DNA of 64,000 bases from Pseudoruminococcus_B sp937901805 (GTDB lineage: Bacteria > Bacillota > Clostridia > Oscillospirales > Ruminococcaceae). The notes beneath the pieces were generated by a model. That model had not been told where the DNA came from. It ran no database searches and worked only from the letters and a program-made list of their open reading frames with translations. Location: the NCBI GenBank assembly GCA_963560245.1, contig CAUWNS010000009.1:1-64000 (forward strand). Direction: 5' to 3'. Every line of letters starts with the position of its first letter. Positions within the stretch are counted from its first letter, which is position 1. Shown here one piece after another: positions 8,404-16,830 of the stretch. The translations under genes and the position numbers were made by a program.

Positions 8404-9645
8404 TTAAAAATAGTTTGCCGGATTCGTATGCTGTCCGTTAATCCGGATTTCAAAGTGACAATGCGGTCCTGTGGACCATCCGGTAGAACCAATATAAGCG
8501 ATTGTCTGCCCTTGGCTGACCTGCTGGCCTGTGCCGACCGCAATGCTGCTGCAATGCGCATACAGAGTAGAATACCCATCGCCATGATCAATAATCAGAT
8601 AATTTCCATAGCCTGCCGGCTGCCACCCGACCGATTTCACCACCCCGCTCTTGGAGGCGACGATCGGTTTCCCATAAGCGCCGCTCATGGTAATATCAAT
8701 TCCGGTATGGAAGTCCGTTCCTCCAAAGCGCCATCCATAGCTGCTGGAAACATAGGTGTTGCCCGGAACCGGCCAGAGGAAAGAACTGTCGTCCGATGGG
8801 GGGACCACAATGCCATCATCCTGATCATAGATATCCTGGATTTCCTGCTCATTTTGTTCCATTTGGGCAGTATACTCTTCCAAGGTTGTTCCCAACTGAT
8901 CCAATGCGTCTTGCAGCTTTTGCTGGCTGTTCTTGCTCTGTTCCGCCTGGGTTTCCAACTCGCGGAGTTTGGTGTTCAGCGTATCCTGATCAGTCTGAAG
9001 CGCACTGCGGTCATTTTCTAACTGTGTGCGGGCTTCCACCAACTGAGTTTTGGAAGTTTCCAATTCCTGCTTCGCACTCTCCAAATCCTGCGCCTGCCGC
9101 TCCAGTTCATTCATAACCTGCTGGTTATATGCCGACATGTGCTCGATATTTTCCGCTGTGGAAAGGGCATCCCCGAAGGACTCCGCTCCCAAAATCAAAT
9201 CCAGCGAGGAGACATCATCGTGCATGTACATGACGCGCAGAAATTCCATCAATTCATCGGTGCGCTTTTCCAAGGCGGTTCTTTTTTCAGTAATCTCCTG
9301 CTCTTTTGCAGTGATTTGCGTTTCCAGCGTGGAGATCTCCGACTCCTTTGCGCTAATCTGCGTATTGTACGCCTCGATTTTTGCCGTTAATACATCCACT
9401 TGCTGCTGGGTCAATTCTGATTGAGCGGCAAGCTGCTCCTGTTTTTCCGACTCTGCCTGAATCTGGCTTTGTGTATTCGCCATCTGATCCTTAATTTCAT
9501 CGCTCTGCTGCTGCAGGGACTCATATTCCGACTGAAGCTCCTCCAAAGTCTTTGCCTGAACCGGCATTATAGTCTGTGTACAGGCAATCAGCATCGCACA
9601 GCACAATACTGCGCTTACTGCCTTCATGAAAAAATGCTTTTTCAT
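8404..9645 (-). CDS. Secreted coiled-coil M23 peptidase / murein hydrolase activator
   Basis: A 413-residue exported protein. The signal peptide (1-32) contains an LCCAMLIACTQ stretch; processing by signal peptidase I near VQA or as a lipoprotein cannot be told apart safely. Residues 35-270 form a long coiled coil of EnvC/PcsB type, and the C-terminal third is an M23/LytM domain with the zinc ligands H and D in FHTGIDI and the HCHFEIRING motif, so the metalloendopeptidase site is complete. It is the downstream member of a tandem pair with the next gene and lies behind ftsEX, whose product activates such hydrolases during division. Confidence 0.93.
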   Translation of the reverse strand: MKKHFFMKAVSAVLCCAMLIACTQTIMPVQAKTLEELQSEYESLQQQSDEIKDQMANTQSQIQAESEKQEQLAAQSELTQQQVDVLTAKIEAYNTQISAKESEISTLETQITAKEQEITEKRTALEKRTDELMEFLRVMYMHDDVSSLDLILGAESFGDALSTAENIEHMSAYNQQVMNELERQAQDLESAKQELETSKTQLVEARTQLENDRSALQTDQDTLNTKLRELETQAEQSKNSQQKLQDALDQLGTTLEEYTAQMEQNEQEIQDIYDQDDGIVVPPSDDSSFLWPVPGNTYVSSSYGWRFGGTDFHTGIDITMSGAYGKPIVASKSGVVKSVGWQPAGYGNYLIIDHGDGYSTLYAHCSSIAVGTGQQVSQGQTIAYIGSTGWSTGPHCHFEIRINGQHTNPANYF

Positions 9646-9728
9646 GGCGTTCTCCTTCCTTTCCGCAAAGCAAACTCCGGCTTTCTATCTATTTCGGGGA
9701 AGCAGGAACTCTGTTCCCCGTTGTTTTC

Positions 9729-11102
9729 TTACAAATACAGCCTTGGATTGACCGTGGAGCCATTCACTCGGATCTCAAAATGGACGTGCGGGCCATAAGC
9801 CCATCCAGTTTCTCCAATGGCGCCGATGACTTCTCCCTGTTTCACCTGCTGTCCCACGGAAACATACAGCGCGCTGGAATGTCCATACAAGGTCACAAAG
9901 CCGTCCCCATGGTCAATCATAATCATCTGTCCATAACCGCCGTTATAGGCTGCCCCGTTGGGATCCCATCCCGCATAGATAACCGTACCGCTGGCGGAGG
10001 CCACATATGGTTTGCCCATGGCCGCATTCCGGGTCACATCAATCCCTGTATGAAAATCTGTATTGTCAAAACGCCAGCCATATTCAGAAGAAACATACAT
10101 ATCGCTGCTTTGGACAGGCCAGATAAAACTCCCGTCATATTCATCATCCGCGGATGGAGGCGCAGGGTCTGGCTCGGAGGAAGATCCGCTTCCTGAAGAA
10201 CTTGAATCATTGCCGTCCTCGCCCTGAGAAGGCGGTTCCGGCGTGGATTCCACCGGCGGTTTGGGGTTTTGGGCTGCATTTTGGATAATATCCTGAATTA
10301 AGGATTCTGTCACACCCGCCTGTGTTTGGATCTCATCCCCATGCAGCTGCAAATCCTGTTTTAATAAAAGCAAATTGGCTTCGGTATCTTCACTCTCACT
10401 CATCTGCCGGTTATATTCATCCCGCTTTTGCTCCAGCAGGGCATTATCTGTTTCCAGAGAGGACTGTTCCTGAGTAAGCTGCGCTGTCAGCGTCTGAAGT
10501 TCTGCCTGCTGGGAGAGCAGTTTTTCCTGCGATTGCGTCAGAGAACGCTGCTGTGCGGCTAATTCCTCCATGACCTGCTGCTGGTAGTTGGAAACGCTTT
10601 TCACGTTTTCTGCTGCGGACAAAAAGTCCCCAAACGATTCCGCCCCAAACAGGAGATCCAGCACGGAGATGTCATTTTCCATATAGGAAAAACGGAGGAA
10701 TTCCATCAATTCGTCACAGCGTTTGGAGGCGTCCTCCTTTTTCTGCTCAATTTCCGTTTTGGTGGTCTCTATCGTTGCGCCCAGTTCTTCCATCGCGGTC
10801 TGCTTTTGGGAGATACTGGTATTAATGGTTTCAATTTTCTGTTCCAGCACGCCAATCTGCTGGGTAGTCAGCTGCGTCTGTTCTGCAAGCAGCTTTTGCT
10901 TTTCCTGTTCAGCAGTAATTTTGCTGTTGGTATCTGCAAGCTGCTGGGAAACCTGCTGCTGCTGTGCTTGGAGGGAATCATACTGCGCCTGAAGGCTATC
11001 CAATTGGGATGATTCTTTTGCCAAAGGAAAGAGCGGCAGCACAGAAATCAGCAATGTGCAACACAACAAAAGACATACGGCACGTTTCATACGATATCCC
11101 AC
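9729..11102 (-). CDS. Secreted coiled-coil M23 peptidase, tandem paralogue
   Basis: A 457-residue paralogue of its neighbour, with the same order: signal peptide (about 1-30), EnvC/PcsB-like coiled coil (about 30-265), a Pro/Ser/Glu-rich linker of some 50 residues absent from the neighbour, and an M23 domain (FHTGIDVTRN, HVHFEIRVNG). The start is a GTG at 11102, six bases after AGGAGGGG. It lies 87 bases after ftsX. Known: FtsEX transmits ATP hydrolysis to EnvC or PcsB through the coiled coil. Inferred: one or both of these tandem proteins are the FtsX partners here. Confidence 0.93.
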   Translation of the reverse strand: MGYRMKRAVCLLLCCTLLISVLPLFPLAKESSQLDSLQAQYDSLQAQQQQVSQQLADTNSKITAEQEKQKLLAEQTQLTTQQIGVLEQKIETINTSISQKQTAMEELGATIETTKTEIEQKKEDASKRCDELMEFLRFSYMENDISVLDLLFGAESFGDFLSAAENVKSVSNYQQQVMEELAAQQRSLTQSQEKLLSQQAELQTLTAQLTQEQSSLETDNALLEQKRDEYNRQMSESEDTEANLLLLKQDLQLHGDEIQTQAGVTESLIQDIIQNAAQNPKPPVESTPEPPSQGEDGNDSSSSGSGSSSEPDPAPPSADDEYDGSFIWPVQSSDMYVSSEYGWRFDNTDFHTGIDVTRNAAMGKPYVASASGTVIYAGWDPNGAAYNGGYGQMIMIDHGDGFVTLYGHSSALYVSVGQQVKQGEVIGAIGETGWAYGPHVHFEIRVNGSTVNPRLYL

Positions 11103-11149
11103 AAATTTCCCCTCCTACAGCATAGAAAAGTTTCTAATTTATATCGTAC

Positions 11150-11180
11150 AAAAACCAAAGCCTGTTTTTGACAGGCTTTG
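11150..11180 (-). terminator. Terminator-like hairpin after ftsX
   Basis: CAAAGCCTG/CAGGCTTTG arms with a 7-base loop, followed on the minus strand by GGTTTTTG. It lies between ftsX and the first M23 gene and would reduce, not abolish, read-through into the peptidase genes. Confidence 0.6.
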
Positions 11181-11189
11181 TAATTGTTT

Positions 11190-12092
11190 CTATACTTTCA
11201 AATACTTCCTAGTGGAAATCAAGCTTCCAAAAACGCCCATGCCAATTCCGAACAGGATAAATCCAATCAGAACGCACCACCAGATGCTCCCAAAGGGAAT
11301 GATTGCACCGGACACCCCTGCAATCCAGGAAGAGGAACTGGTTGACAGCCACTTTGTTATGCTGTCATAGGCATACCAGAGTACTCCATAAGAGAGCAGA
11401 GCAGAAATCCCGCCCAGGATCATACCCTCCACAATAAACGGGAGCCAGATAAAGCTGTCCTTGGCGCCAACGTATTTCATAATATTAATTTCTTTGCGGC
11501 GGCTGAAAACCGTGATCCGAATCGTATTGGCAATGATCACAAGGGACACAACCAGCAAAATCAATATAATTGCAGCGCCAATCACCGTGACAATGTTTTT
11601 CATATTGATCATGACGTTCGCCACTTCTGTCGGCGCGCGCACGTTTTCCACGCCAGTCATACCCTGCATCTCGGATACGACGGCCGCCATCCCTTCAAGT
11701 TCTTCCAGTTTGATACGGTAGGACGCCGGATATGGGTTTTTATCCAATTCGCTGAGAATGCTGACAGCATCCCCATATTTTTGCTTTTGATCTTCCAGCG
11801 CGTCCTCTTTTGATATGTACTCGTAGGATTTCAGGCTGGACAAGGCGTTGATTTTTCCTTCTACCGCGCCTTTTTGTTCCGCTGTAATATCATCTTTGAG
11901 GAAAACAACCAGTTCGTTTTGCTGTTCCACATAGGTGACCGCACTGGAAATATTCATAGAAAACAACACGGCGAAGCCGACCAGAATCAGGCAGGCAGTC
12001 AACGTTCCGACCGAAGCAAACGACATCAAGCGGTTGAACCAGATATTCTTTGCTCCATCCTTAACAAGATATCGAAAATTAGAAAATTTCAT
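11190..12092 (-). CDS. ftsX: Cell division protein FtsX
   Basis: A 300-residue inner-membrane protein. One membrane segment near 20-45, a large extracellular loop (about 50-165) expected to contact a coiled-coil hydrolase, then three C-terminal membrane segments with the FtsX/MacB fold; the juxtamembrane FSRRKEINIMKYVGA is the FtsE-contact signature. The ATG at 12092 overlaps the ftsE TGA by four bases and has GGAGG upstream, so 12104 is not used. FtsEX works as a transducer, not as a transporter, and its hydrolase partners are the next two genes. Confidence 0.97.
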   Translation of the reverse strand: MKFSNFRYLVKDGAKNIWFNRLMSFASVGTLTACLILVGFAVLFSMNISSAVTYVEQQNELVVFLKDDITAEQKGAVEGKINALSSLKSYEYISKEDALEDQKQKYGDAVSILSELDKNPYPASYRIKLEELEGMAAVVSEMQGMTGVENVRAPTEVANVMINMKNIVTVIGAAIILILLVVSLVIIANTIRITVFSRRKEINIMKYVGAKDSFIWLPFIVEGMILGGISALLSYGVLWYAYDSITKWLSTSSSSWIAGVSGAIIPFGSIWWCVLIGFILFGIGMGVFGSLISTRKYLKV

Positions 12093-12766
12093 TCTATCCT
12101 CCATTCCGGATCATCCGCAACAACTGTACCGTGTTCAATCGTGACAACCCTGCGGTTAAAACGATAGACCAGATCGTGTTCATGCGTAACCATAACGACA
12201 GTTGTCCCCATCTTATTGATCTCGTTGAGCAAATCAACAATTTCATAGGAGAGTTCCGGATCAATATTTCCCGTAGGCTCATCCAGAATGATCAGGGAAG
12301 GATTGTTCACCAGGGCGCGCGCAAGCGCAACACGCTGCTGCTCGCCCCCAGAAAGTTCAGTCGGCATTGCCTTTGCCTTATTTTGCAGGCCTACCAGCCC
12401 CAAAATATAGGGAACTCTGCGGCGCATTTCGCGGTAAGAAACGTCAGTTACCCGCTGGGCAAAGGCAACATTATCATAGACACTCATGCTGGGAATCAGC
12501 CGGAAATCCTGAAATACGATTCCCATGGAACGGCGAAGATAGGGTTTCTGCCGTTTTTTGATTTTTGAAACTTGAAACCCATTAATCTCAACTTCCCCTG
12601 TTGTCGGGGATTCTTCAGCCATCATCAGTTTGAGCAGCGTGGATTTCCCGGCGCCGCTGGAACCGACAATAAACACAAATTCCCCTTTATCAATCTTCAA
12701 ATTTACGTCGTTGAGAGCTTTTGTGCCGTTTGCATAGACTTTTGAAACATTGGTAAATTCTATCAC
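12089..12766 (-). CDS. ftsE: Cell division ATP-binding protein FtsE
   Basis: A 225-residue ABC ATPase, the standard FtsE length. Walker A GSSGAGKST, signature LSGGEQQRVALARAL, Walker B LIILDEPTGNID and the H-loop VTHEH are intact. It drives FtsX conformational changes. It overlaps ftsX by four bases and starts 28 bases after the PucR-like regulator gene, so regulator, ftsE and ftsX are probably one transcript from the promoter near 14022-14049. Confidence 0.97.
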   Translation of the reverse strand: MIEFTNVSKVYANGTKALNDVNLKIDKGEFVFIVGSSGAGKSTLLKLMMAEESPTTGEVEINGFQVSKIKKRQKPYLRRSMGIVFQDFRLIPSMSVYDNVAFAQRVTDVSYREMRRRVPYILGLVGLQNKAKAMPTELSGGEQQRVALARALVNNPSLIILDEPTGNIDPELSYEIVDLLNEINKMGTTVVMVTHEHDLVYRFNRRVVTIEHGTVVADDPEWRIE

Positions 12767-12794
12767 TGCTCTCTCCTCCGAAAAAAAACCGACA

Positions 12795-13880
12795 TTAATA
12801 CTTCACCGGGTTTGCAGTCAAATACTTTTTGACCATCAGCGCCACTTTAAAGACAATGGCATGATCAAATTCGCGCAAATCCAGTCCCGTAATCTTTTTA
12901 ATTTTTTCCAACCGGTACACCAGCGTATTTCTGTGTACAAAAAGTTTTCTCGACGTTTCAGAAACATTGAGATTATTTTCAAAAAATTTCTGGATCGTGA
13001 AGAGCGTCTCATGATCCAGGGACTCAATAGAACCCTTTTTAAAGACCTCTTTCAAGAACATTTCACAAAGGGTGGTCGGAAGCTGGTAAATCAGGCGTGC
13101 AATTCCCAGGTTATCGTAACTAATAATGGATTTTTCCGTGTCAAAAACCTTTCCGACTTCCAAAGCGACCTGTGCCTCTTTAAAAGAGCGTGCCAGTTCC
13201 TTAATACCTACCACAGTCGTGCCGATGCCGACAACAGCATGGGTATAGAATTCACTGGACAGGGTATCTACAATCGAACGGGACAGTTTTTCCAGATCCT
13301 TGCTGTCAATACCCGCCTTGATTTCTTTTACCAGGACAATATCTGTTTCACTGATATTAAAGATAAAGTCTTTCTGTTTATCTGGGAAAAGATTTTGGAT
13401 GACATCATATGCGGAGATATCGTTGGAAGAGATGATTCGGATCAACAGAACCACGCGGGTAACATCTGTGTTGAAATGGAGTTCCCTTGCCTTTACATAA
13501 ATATCGCCTGGGAGGATATTATCCAAAATAACATTTTTAATAAAATTATTACGGTCATATTTTTCATCATAGTATTGTTTAATACTTGTCAGAGATACCG
13601 CAAGGATTGCCGCATATTTTGCCGCAGCTTCATCGCTGCCTTCTACAAATACAGCGTATTCTGGTTTCAAACGGGAGCCAAACGGTTTGTAGGTATATCC
13701 GTCACGGACAAAAATGTCATGAGTATCGGACAATTCAAATGATACAAATTCGTTGACCTCACCAATTTTGCTTAATTCGCTGCAGGAAATGATGGTTGCT
13801 GTATCGTCAACGACACCAATCACTCTGTCAATTGCATCCCGCATTTGGTGAACTACGCCTTGAAAAAGTCTGTTAGACAT
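12795..13880 (-). CDS. PucR/CdaR-family transcriptional regulator
   Basis: A 361-residue cytosolic regulator. The last ~60 residues are the PucR C-terminal helix-turn-helix (NLNVSETSRKLFVHRNTLVYRL in two parts), and the preceding region (about 160-300) is the GGDEF-like CdaR middle domain. The N-terminal ~130 residues are an unidentified sensory part. The ATG at 13880 follows GAGGGG by nine bases; extending to 14003 would pass through an AT-rich leader. It sits divergent from an alcohol dehydrogenase and directly upstream of ftsE. Family members usually respond to small metabolites; the effector is unknown. Regulation of the divergent ADH gene is a natural but untested idea. Confidence 0.88.
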   Translation of the reverse strand: MSNRLFQGVVHQMRDAIDRVIGVVDDTATIISCSELSKIGEVNEFVSFELSDTHDIFVRDGYTYKPFGSRLKPEYAVFVEGSDEAAAKYAAILAVSLTSIKQYYDEKYDRNNFIKNVILDNILPGDIYVKARELHFNTDVTRVVLLIRIISSNDISAYDVIQNLFPDKQKDFIFNISETDIVLVKEIKAGIDSKDLEKLSRSIVDTLSSEFYTHAVVGIGTTVVGIKELARSFKEAQVALEVGKVFDTEKSIISYDNLGIARLIYQLPTTLCEMFLKEVFKKGSIESLDHETLFTIQKFFENNLNVSETSRKLFVHRNTLVYRLEKIKKITGLDLREFDHAIVFKVALMVKKYLTANPVKY

Positions 13881-14021
13881 AACTGATTTCCCCTCTTTAT
13901 TTTTTTGGTTCAGTTCCCGTTCCATATAGGAAGGATAACCGGAATTGGGACTTGGCTCTGCCGCCATAACAAATGAGTATAACATTTTCGAAACAAAATA
14001 CACTATTAGCTATACCCGCTT

Positions 14022-14049
14022 ATTATATATTTTACATAACTTTCGTCAA
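14022..14049 (-). promoter_or_regulatory. SigA-type promoter of the PucR-like gene and ftsEX
   Basis: TTGACG (14049-14044), 16-base spacer, TATAAT (14027-14022). Transcription would start near 14015, leaving a leader of about 135 bases before the regulator. Confidence 0.75.
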
Positions 14050-14286
14050 TATTGCAACAGAATCTTCTCAAAAAAGCGTTTTTTGTCAGAAATCCTCTTC
14101 TATTTTACGGCAAAATTAATAAAAACAAATTTATCATAAAACTACGATTGCATATTATTATAAATCCTGTCGAAATAAAAAATGTTACCAAACCATGAAA
14201 AGAGCCTGATAAGTATGTGATAAAGTAAAAGGTTTTCTCAAAATTATATAAAATTTCATCAATACCAATAGAAATATTTAGAAATC

Positions 14287-14315
14287 TTGACATTTTATTC
14301 GAATTAGTCTACCAT
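14287..14315 (+). promoter_or_regulatory. Promoter of the alcohol dehydrogenase gene
   Basis: TTGACA at 14287-14292, a 17-base spacer and TACCAT at 14310-14315. The -10 is weak, which fits an activated or regulated promoter. The thrS promoter in this window has the same TTGACA-17-TACCAT form. Confidence 0.6.
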
Positions 14316-14356
14316 AAAATAAAAAAGGTTATATAATTTTTCAGGAGGTTTTTCAT

Positions 14357-15415
14357 ATGAGAGGATATGGCATGATCGATGTCAATCAACCGGGTTGGCT
14401 GGAAAAAGATAGGCCAACTGCTGATCCGATGGGAGCAGTTGTCCGTCCGATTGCAGTTGCCCCCTGTTCCAGCGATACGCACGCTATGCACGGGGGATCG
14501 GGAAGAATCCAAAACCGCATTCTCGGCCACGAGGCAGTCGGGGAAGTTGTGGAAGTCGGCAGCCTTGTGAAAAATTTTCATCCCGGTGATGTCGTTGTTG
14601 TTCCCTGTTGCACACCAAACTGGACGGAAAAAGCAATGCAAAAACGCGGAGGAAATAATGCCCATGATTCCGGCATGATGAAGAGTTTTAAGTTTTTAAG
14701 CAGTATTGACGGCGTTTTTGCAGAATTTTTTCATGTCAATCAGGCGGATTCCAATCTGGTTCTGCTTCCCAAAAATGTTTCTGTCGATGCAGCCCTGATG
14801 ACAGTAGACATGATGTCTACTGGTTTTTATGGAGTCGAAATGGCCAACGTACAGTTCGGCGACACTGTTGTTGTCTTTGGTATTGGCCCGGTTGGACTGA
14901 TGGCAGTAGCTGGCGCGGCCCTTAGAGGAGCAGGAAGAATTATTGCCATTGGTACTCGTCCAAACTGTGTTGCCCTGGCAAAAGAATACGGTGCCACTGA
15001 CATCGTCAGTTACAAAGACGGTGATGTTGTAGAACAAATCCTGAAAATGGAAGGACAGGTTGACTCAGTCATTATTGCAGGCGGAAATGCCAACAGCATG
15101 AATCAGGCGCTTTCCATTACAAAACCGAATGGAACAATTGCAAATGTCAATTTCTACGATGCATCTGAGCAATTTGAAATTCCCACCTATCTTTGGGGGC
15201 TTGGAATGTCTGACATCACAATCCGCGGTGGGTTCTGTCCTGGAGGCGCTTACCGTATAGAAAAGATGCTCCGTTTAATCGAAAGCGGACGGATTCATCC
15301 GGAGAAACTGCTCAACTATTCCTTCGAAGGATTCGATAAAATTGAAGAGGCCTTTCAACTCATGGATGAAAAGCCAAAAGATCTCATCAAACCTGTTGTC
15401 CACATAAAGTGGTAA
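14357..15415 (+). CDS. Zinc-dependent secondary alcohol dehydrogenase, NADP(H) type
   Basis: A 352-residue medium-chain dehydrogenase closely similar in layout to the Clostridium beijerinckii and Thermoanaerobacter brockii secondary ADHs, which interconvert ketones and secondary alcohols. The catalytic zinc ligands are Cys37, His58-Glu59 (GHEAVGEV) and the Asp in VDMMSTG. The structural-zinc cysteine quartet of horse-liver-type ADH is absent, as in this subfamily. The Rossmann motif is GIGPVGLMAVAG; the following GTRPN, with its Arg, matches the NADP-binding loop of the family. An AGGAGG site precedes the ATG. It is monocistronic, ended by a strong terminator and divergent from a PucR-like regulator. 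Confidence 0.93.
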   Translation: MRGYGMIDVNQPGWLEKDRPTADPMGAVVRPIAVAPCSSDTHAMHGGSGRIQNRILGHEAVGEVVEVGSLVKNFHPGDVVVVPCCTPNWTEKAMQKRGGNNAHDSGMMKSFKFLSSIDGVFAEFFHVNQADSNLVLLPKNVSVDAALMTVDMMSTGFYGVEMANVQFGDTVVVFGIGPVGLMAVAGAALRGAGRIIAIGTRPNCVALAKEYGATDIVSYKDGDVVEQILKMEGQVDSVIIAGGNANSMNQALSITKPNGTIANVNFYDASEQFEIPTYLWGLGMSDITIRGGFCPGGAYRIEKMLRLIESGRIHPEKLLNYSFEGFDKIEEAFQLMDEKPKDLIKPVVHIKW

Positions 15416-15444
15416 TCAGCTTCTTCCCCATCTCCACAATAGTC

Positions 15445-15479
15445 AAAACTGCCGCAGCATTTTGCTGCGGCAGTTTTAT
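15445..15479 (+). terminator. Intrinsic terminator after the alcohol dehydrogenase
   Basis: ACTGCCGCAGC/GCTGCGGCAGT hairpin with a short ATTTT loop followed by TTTTAT, 30 bases after the ADH stop codon. Confidence 0.88.
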
Positions 15480-15487
15480 AATATACA

Positions 15488-15526
15488 CAAAAAAGAATCC
15501 AGGTATTCGAAAATACCTGGATTCTT
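15488..15526 (-). terminator. Intrinsic terminator after the sugar ABC ATPase
   Basis: Perfect 15-bp arms (AAGAATCCAGGTATT) with a 4-base loop and a T run on the minus strand, 17 bases beyond the stop at 15543. It sits back-to-back with the ADH terminator. Confidence 0.88.
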
Positions 15527-15542
15527 ATCATAAGTACAAAAC

Positions 15543-16655
15543 TTAGTTGCAGATAACAGTTTCAGTCTCTTTATCAAAGAGATGAACCTTGTTAGCCTCG
15601 ATAACCATCTTAATCTGATCACCAGCACGAGCAACTGTACGCGGGGAAACCCTTGCAACAAGGTTTGCACCCTGGCAGTTGACATAGAGGTAAGTCTCAG
15701 CACCCATCAACTCTGTAACATCGACTGTAACATCGATAAAGCCGGTGGAAGAAGCAGAGAGATACATCTCTTCATCGTGGATTGCTTCCGGACGAACGCC
15801 CATGACAACCTCTTTACCGATATAATCTCTCACATTGCTGTTCTTAACTTTGGATTCCGGAAGTTCTACTTCAAAATCACCAAAGACTGCACAAATCTTG
15901 CCGTTCTTCTCCTGAATAGTCACATCGACAAAGTTCATTTGCGGAGAGCCAATGAATCCTGCAACAAACATGTTGCATGGTTTTTCATACAGAGCCTGCG
16001 GGGTATCGATCTGCTGTACGAAACCGTCTTTCATAACAACGATTCTGTCAGCCATTGTCATAGCCTCGGTCTGGTCATGAGTAACATAGATGAAGGTGGT
16101 TCCGAGACGGAGGTGAATCTTGGAAATCTCTGTTCTCATCTGAGCACGGAGCTTTGCGTCCAAGTTAGACAGCGGCTCGTCGAAAAGGAAGACCTGCGGG
16201 TCACGGACGATAGCACGGCCAACAGCGACACGCTGTCTCTGACCACCGGAGAGAGCCTTCGGTTTCCGATCGAGAAGGTGAGAAATGTCAAGGATTCTTG
16301 CAGCCTCTTCAACTCTTGCCTTAATTTCATCTTTCGGGACTTTACGAATCTTCAGGCCGAATGCCATGTTATCGTAAACAGTCATATCCGGATACAGAGC
16401 ATAGTTCTGGAAAACCATTGCAATATCTCTGTCTTTCGGCGCAACGTCATTGACCATTCTGTCGCCGATCCAGATTTCACCTTCGGTGATTTCTTCCAAT
16501 CCTGCGATCATACGAAGGGTTGTGGATTTACCACAGCCGGAAGGACCGACAAGAACGATGAACTCTTTGTCCTGAATTTCAAGAGTGAAATCAGAGACTG
16601 CGACGACTCCGCCGTTGTACTTTTTATACACATTGCGAAGGGATAAACCTGCCAT
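15543..16655 (-). CDS. MsmK/UgpC-type sugar ABC transporter ATPase (orphan)
   Basis: A 370-residue CUT1-family ATPase. Walker A GPSGCGKST, signature LSGGQRQRVAVGRAI, Walker B VFLFDEPLSNLD and the switch His in VTHDQTEAM are intact; residues 235-370 form the OB-fold regulatory domain. No permease or binding-protein gene is adjacent, and it has its own promoter and terminator, so it is probably the shared ATPase that energises several sugar importers, as described for MsmX of Bacillus and MsmK of streptococci. The lone solute-binding lipoprotein at 55463 is a possible distant partner. Confidence 0.93.
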   Translation of the reverse strand: MAGLSLRNVYKKYNGGVVAVSDFTLEIQDKEFIVLVGPSGCGKSTTLRMIAGLEEITEGEIWIGDRMVNDVAPKDRDIAMVFQNYALYPDMTVYDNMAFGLKIRKVPKDEIKARVEEAARILDISHLLDRKPKALSGGQRQRVAVGRAIVRDPQVFLFDEPLSNLDAKLRAQMRTEISKIHLRLGTTFIYVTHDQTEAMTMADRIVVMKDGFVQQIDTPQALYEKPCNMFVAGFIGSPQMNFVDVTIQEKNGKICAVFGDFEVELPESKVKNSNVRDYIGKEVVMGVRPEAIHDEEMYLSASSTGFIDVTVDVTELMGAETYLYVNCQGANLVARVSPRTVARAGDQIKMVIEANKVHLFDKETETVICN

Positions 16656-16713
16656 AATAATGGACCTCCTGATATCTTATTTAGAAGAATTTATCTTCTG
16701 AAGTACTATTAAT

Positions 16714-16742
16714 ACTATAACAAATCGCTTATTTTAATACAA
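16714..16742 (-). promoter_or_regulatory. Promoter of the sugar ABC ATPase gene
   Basis: TTGTAT (16742-16737), 17-base spacer, TATAGT (16719-16714), about 60 bases upstream of the ATG, in AT-rich sequence. Confidence 0.6.
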
Positions 16743-16830
16743 TACACGATTTGCCAAACTTTATTTTTGGGGTTTAGATAAATTTACTAATGAACTTTTT
16801 TTAAATGAAATAGAACCTCATTTTAAAGGC

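Larger units (their letters stand above)
13881..14356. other. AT-rich divergent intergenic region
   Basis: About 476 bases between the regulator and the alcohol dehydrogenase. It holds the two divergent promoters listed separately and a very AT-rich middle (14100-14280) with no credible gene: the short frames there lack ribosome sites. The unusual length and composition suggest regulator binding sites or a long leader. Confidence 0.6.

Noticed and set aside
14105..14293. 62-codon minus-strand frame in the ADH-regulator gap
   Set aside because: Lies in very AT-rich sequence, no ribosome site, and overlaps the ADH promoter.
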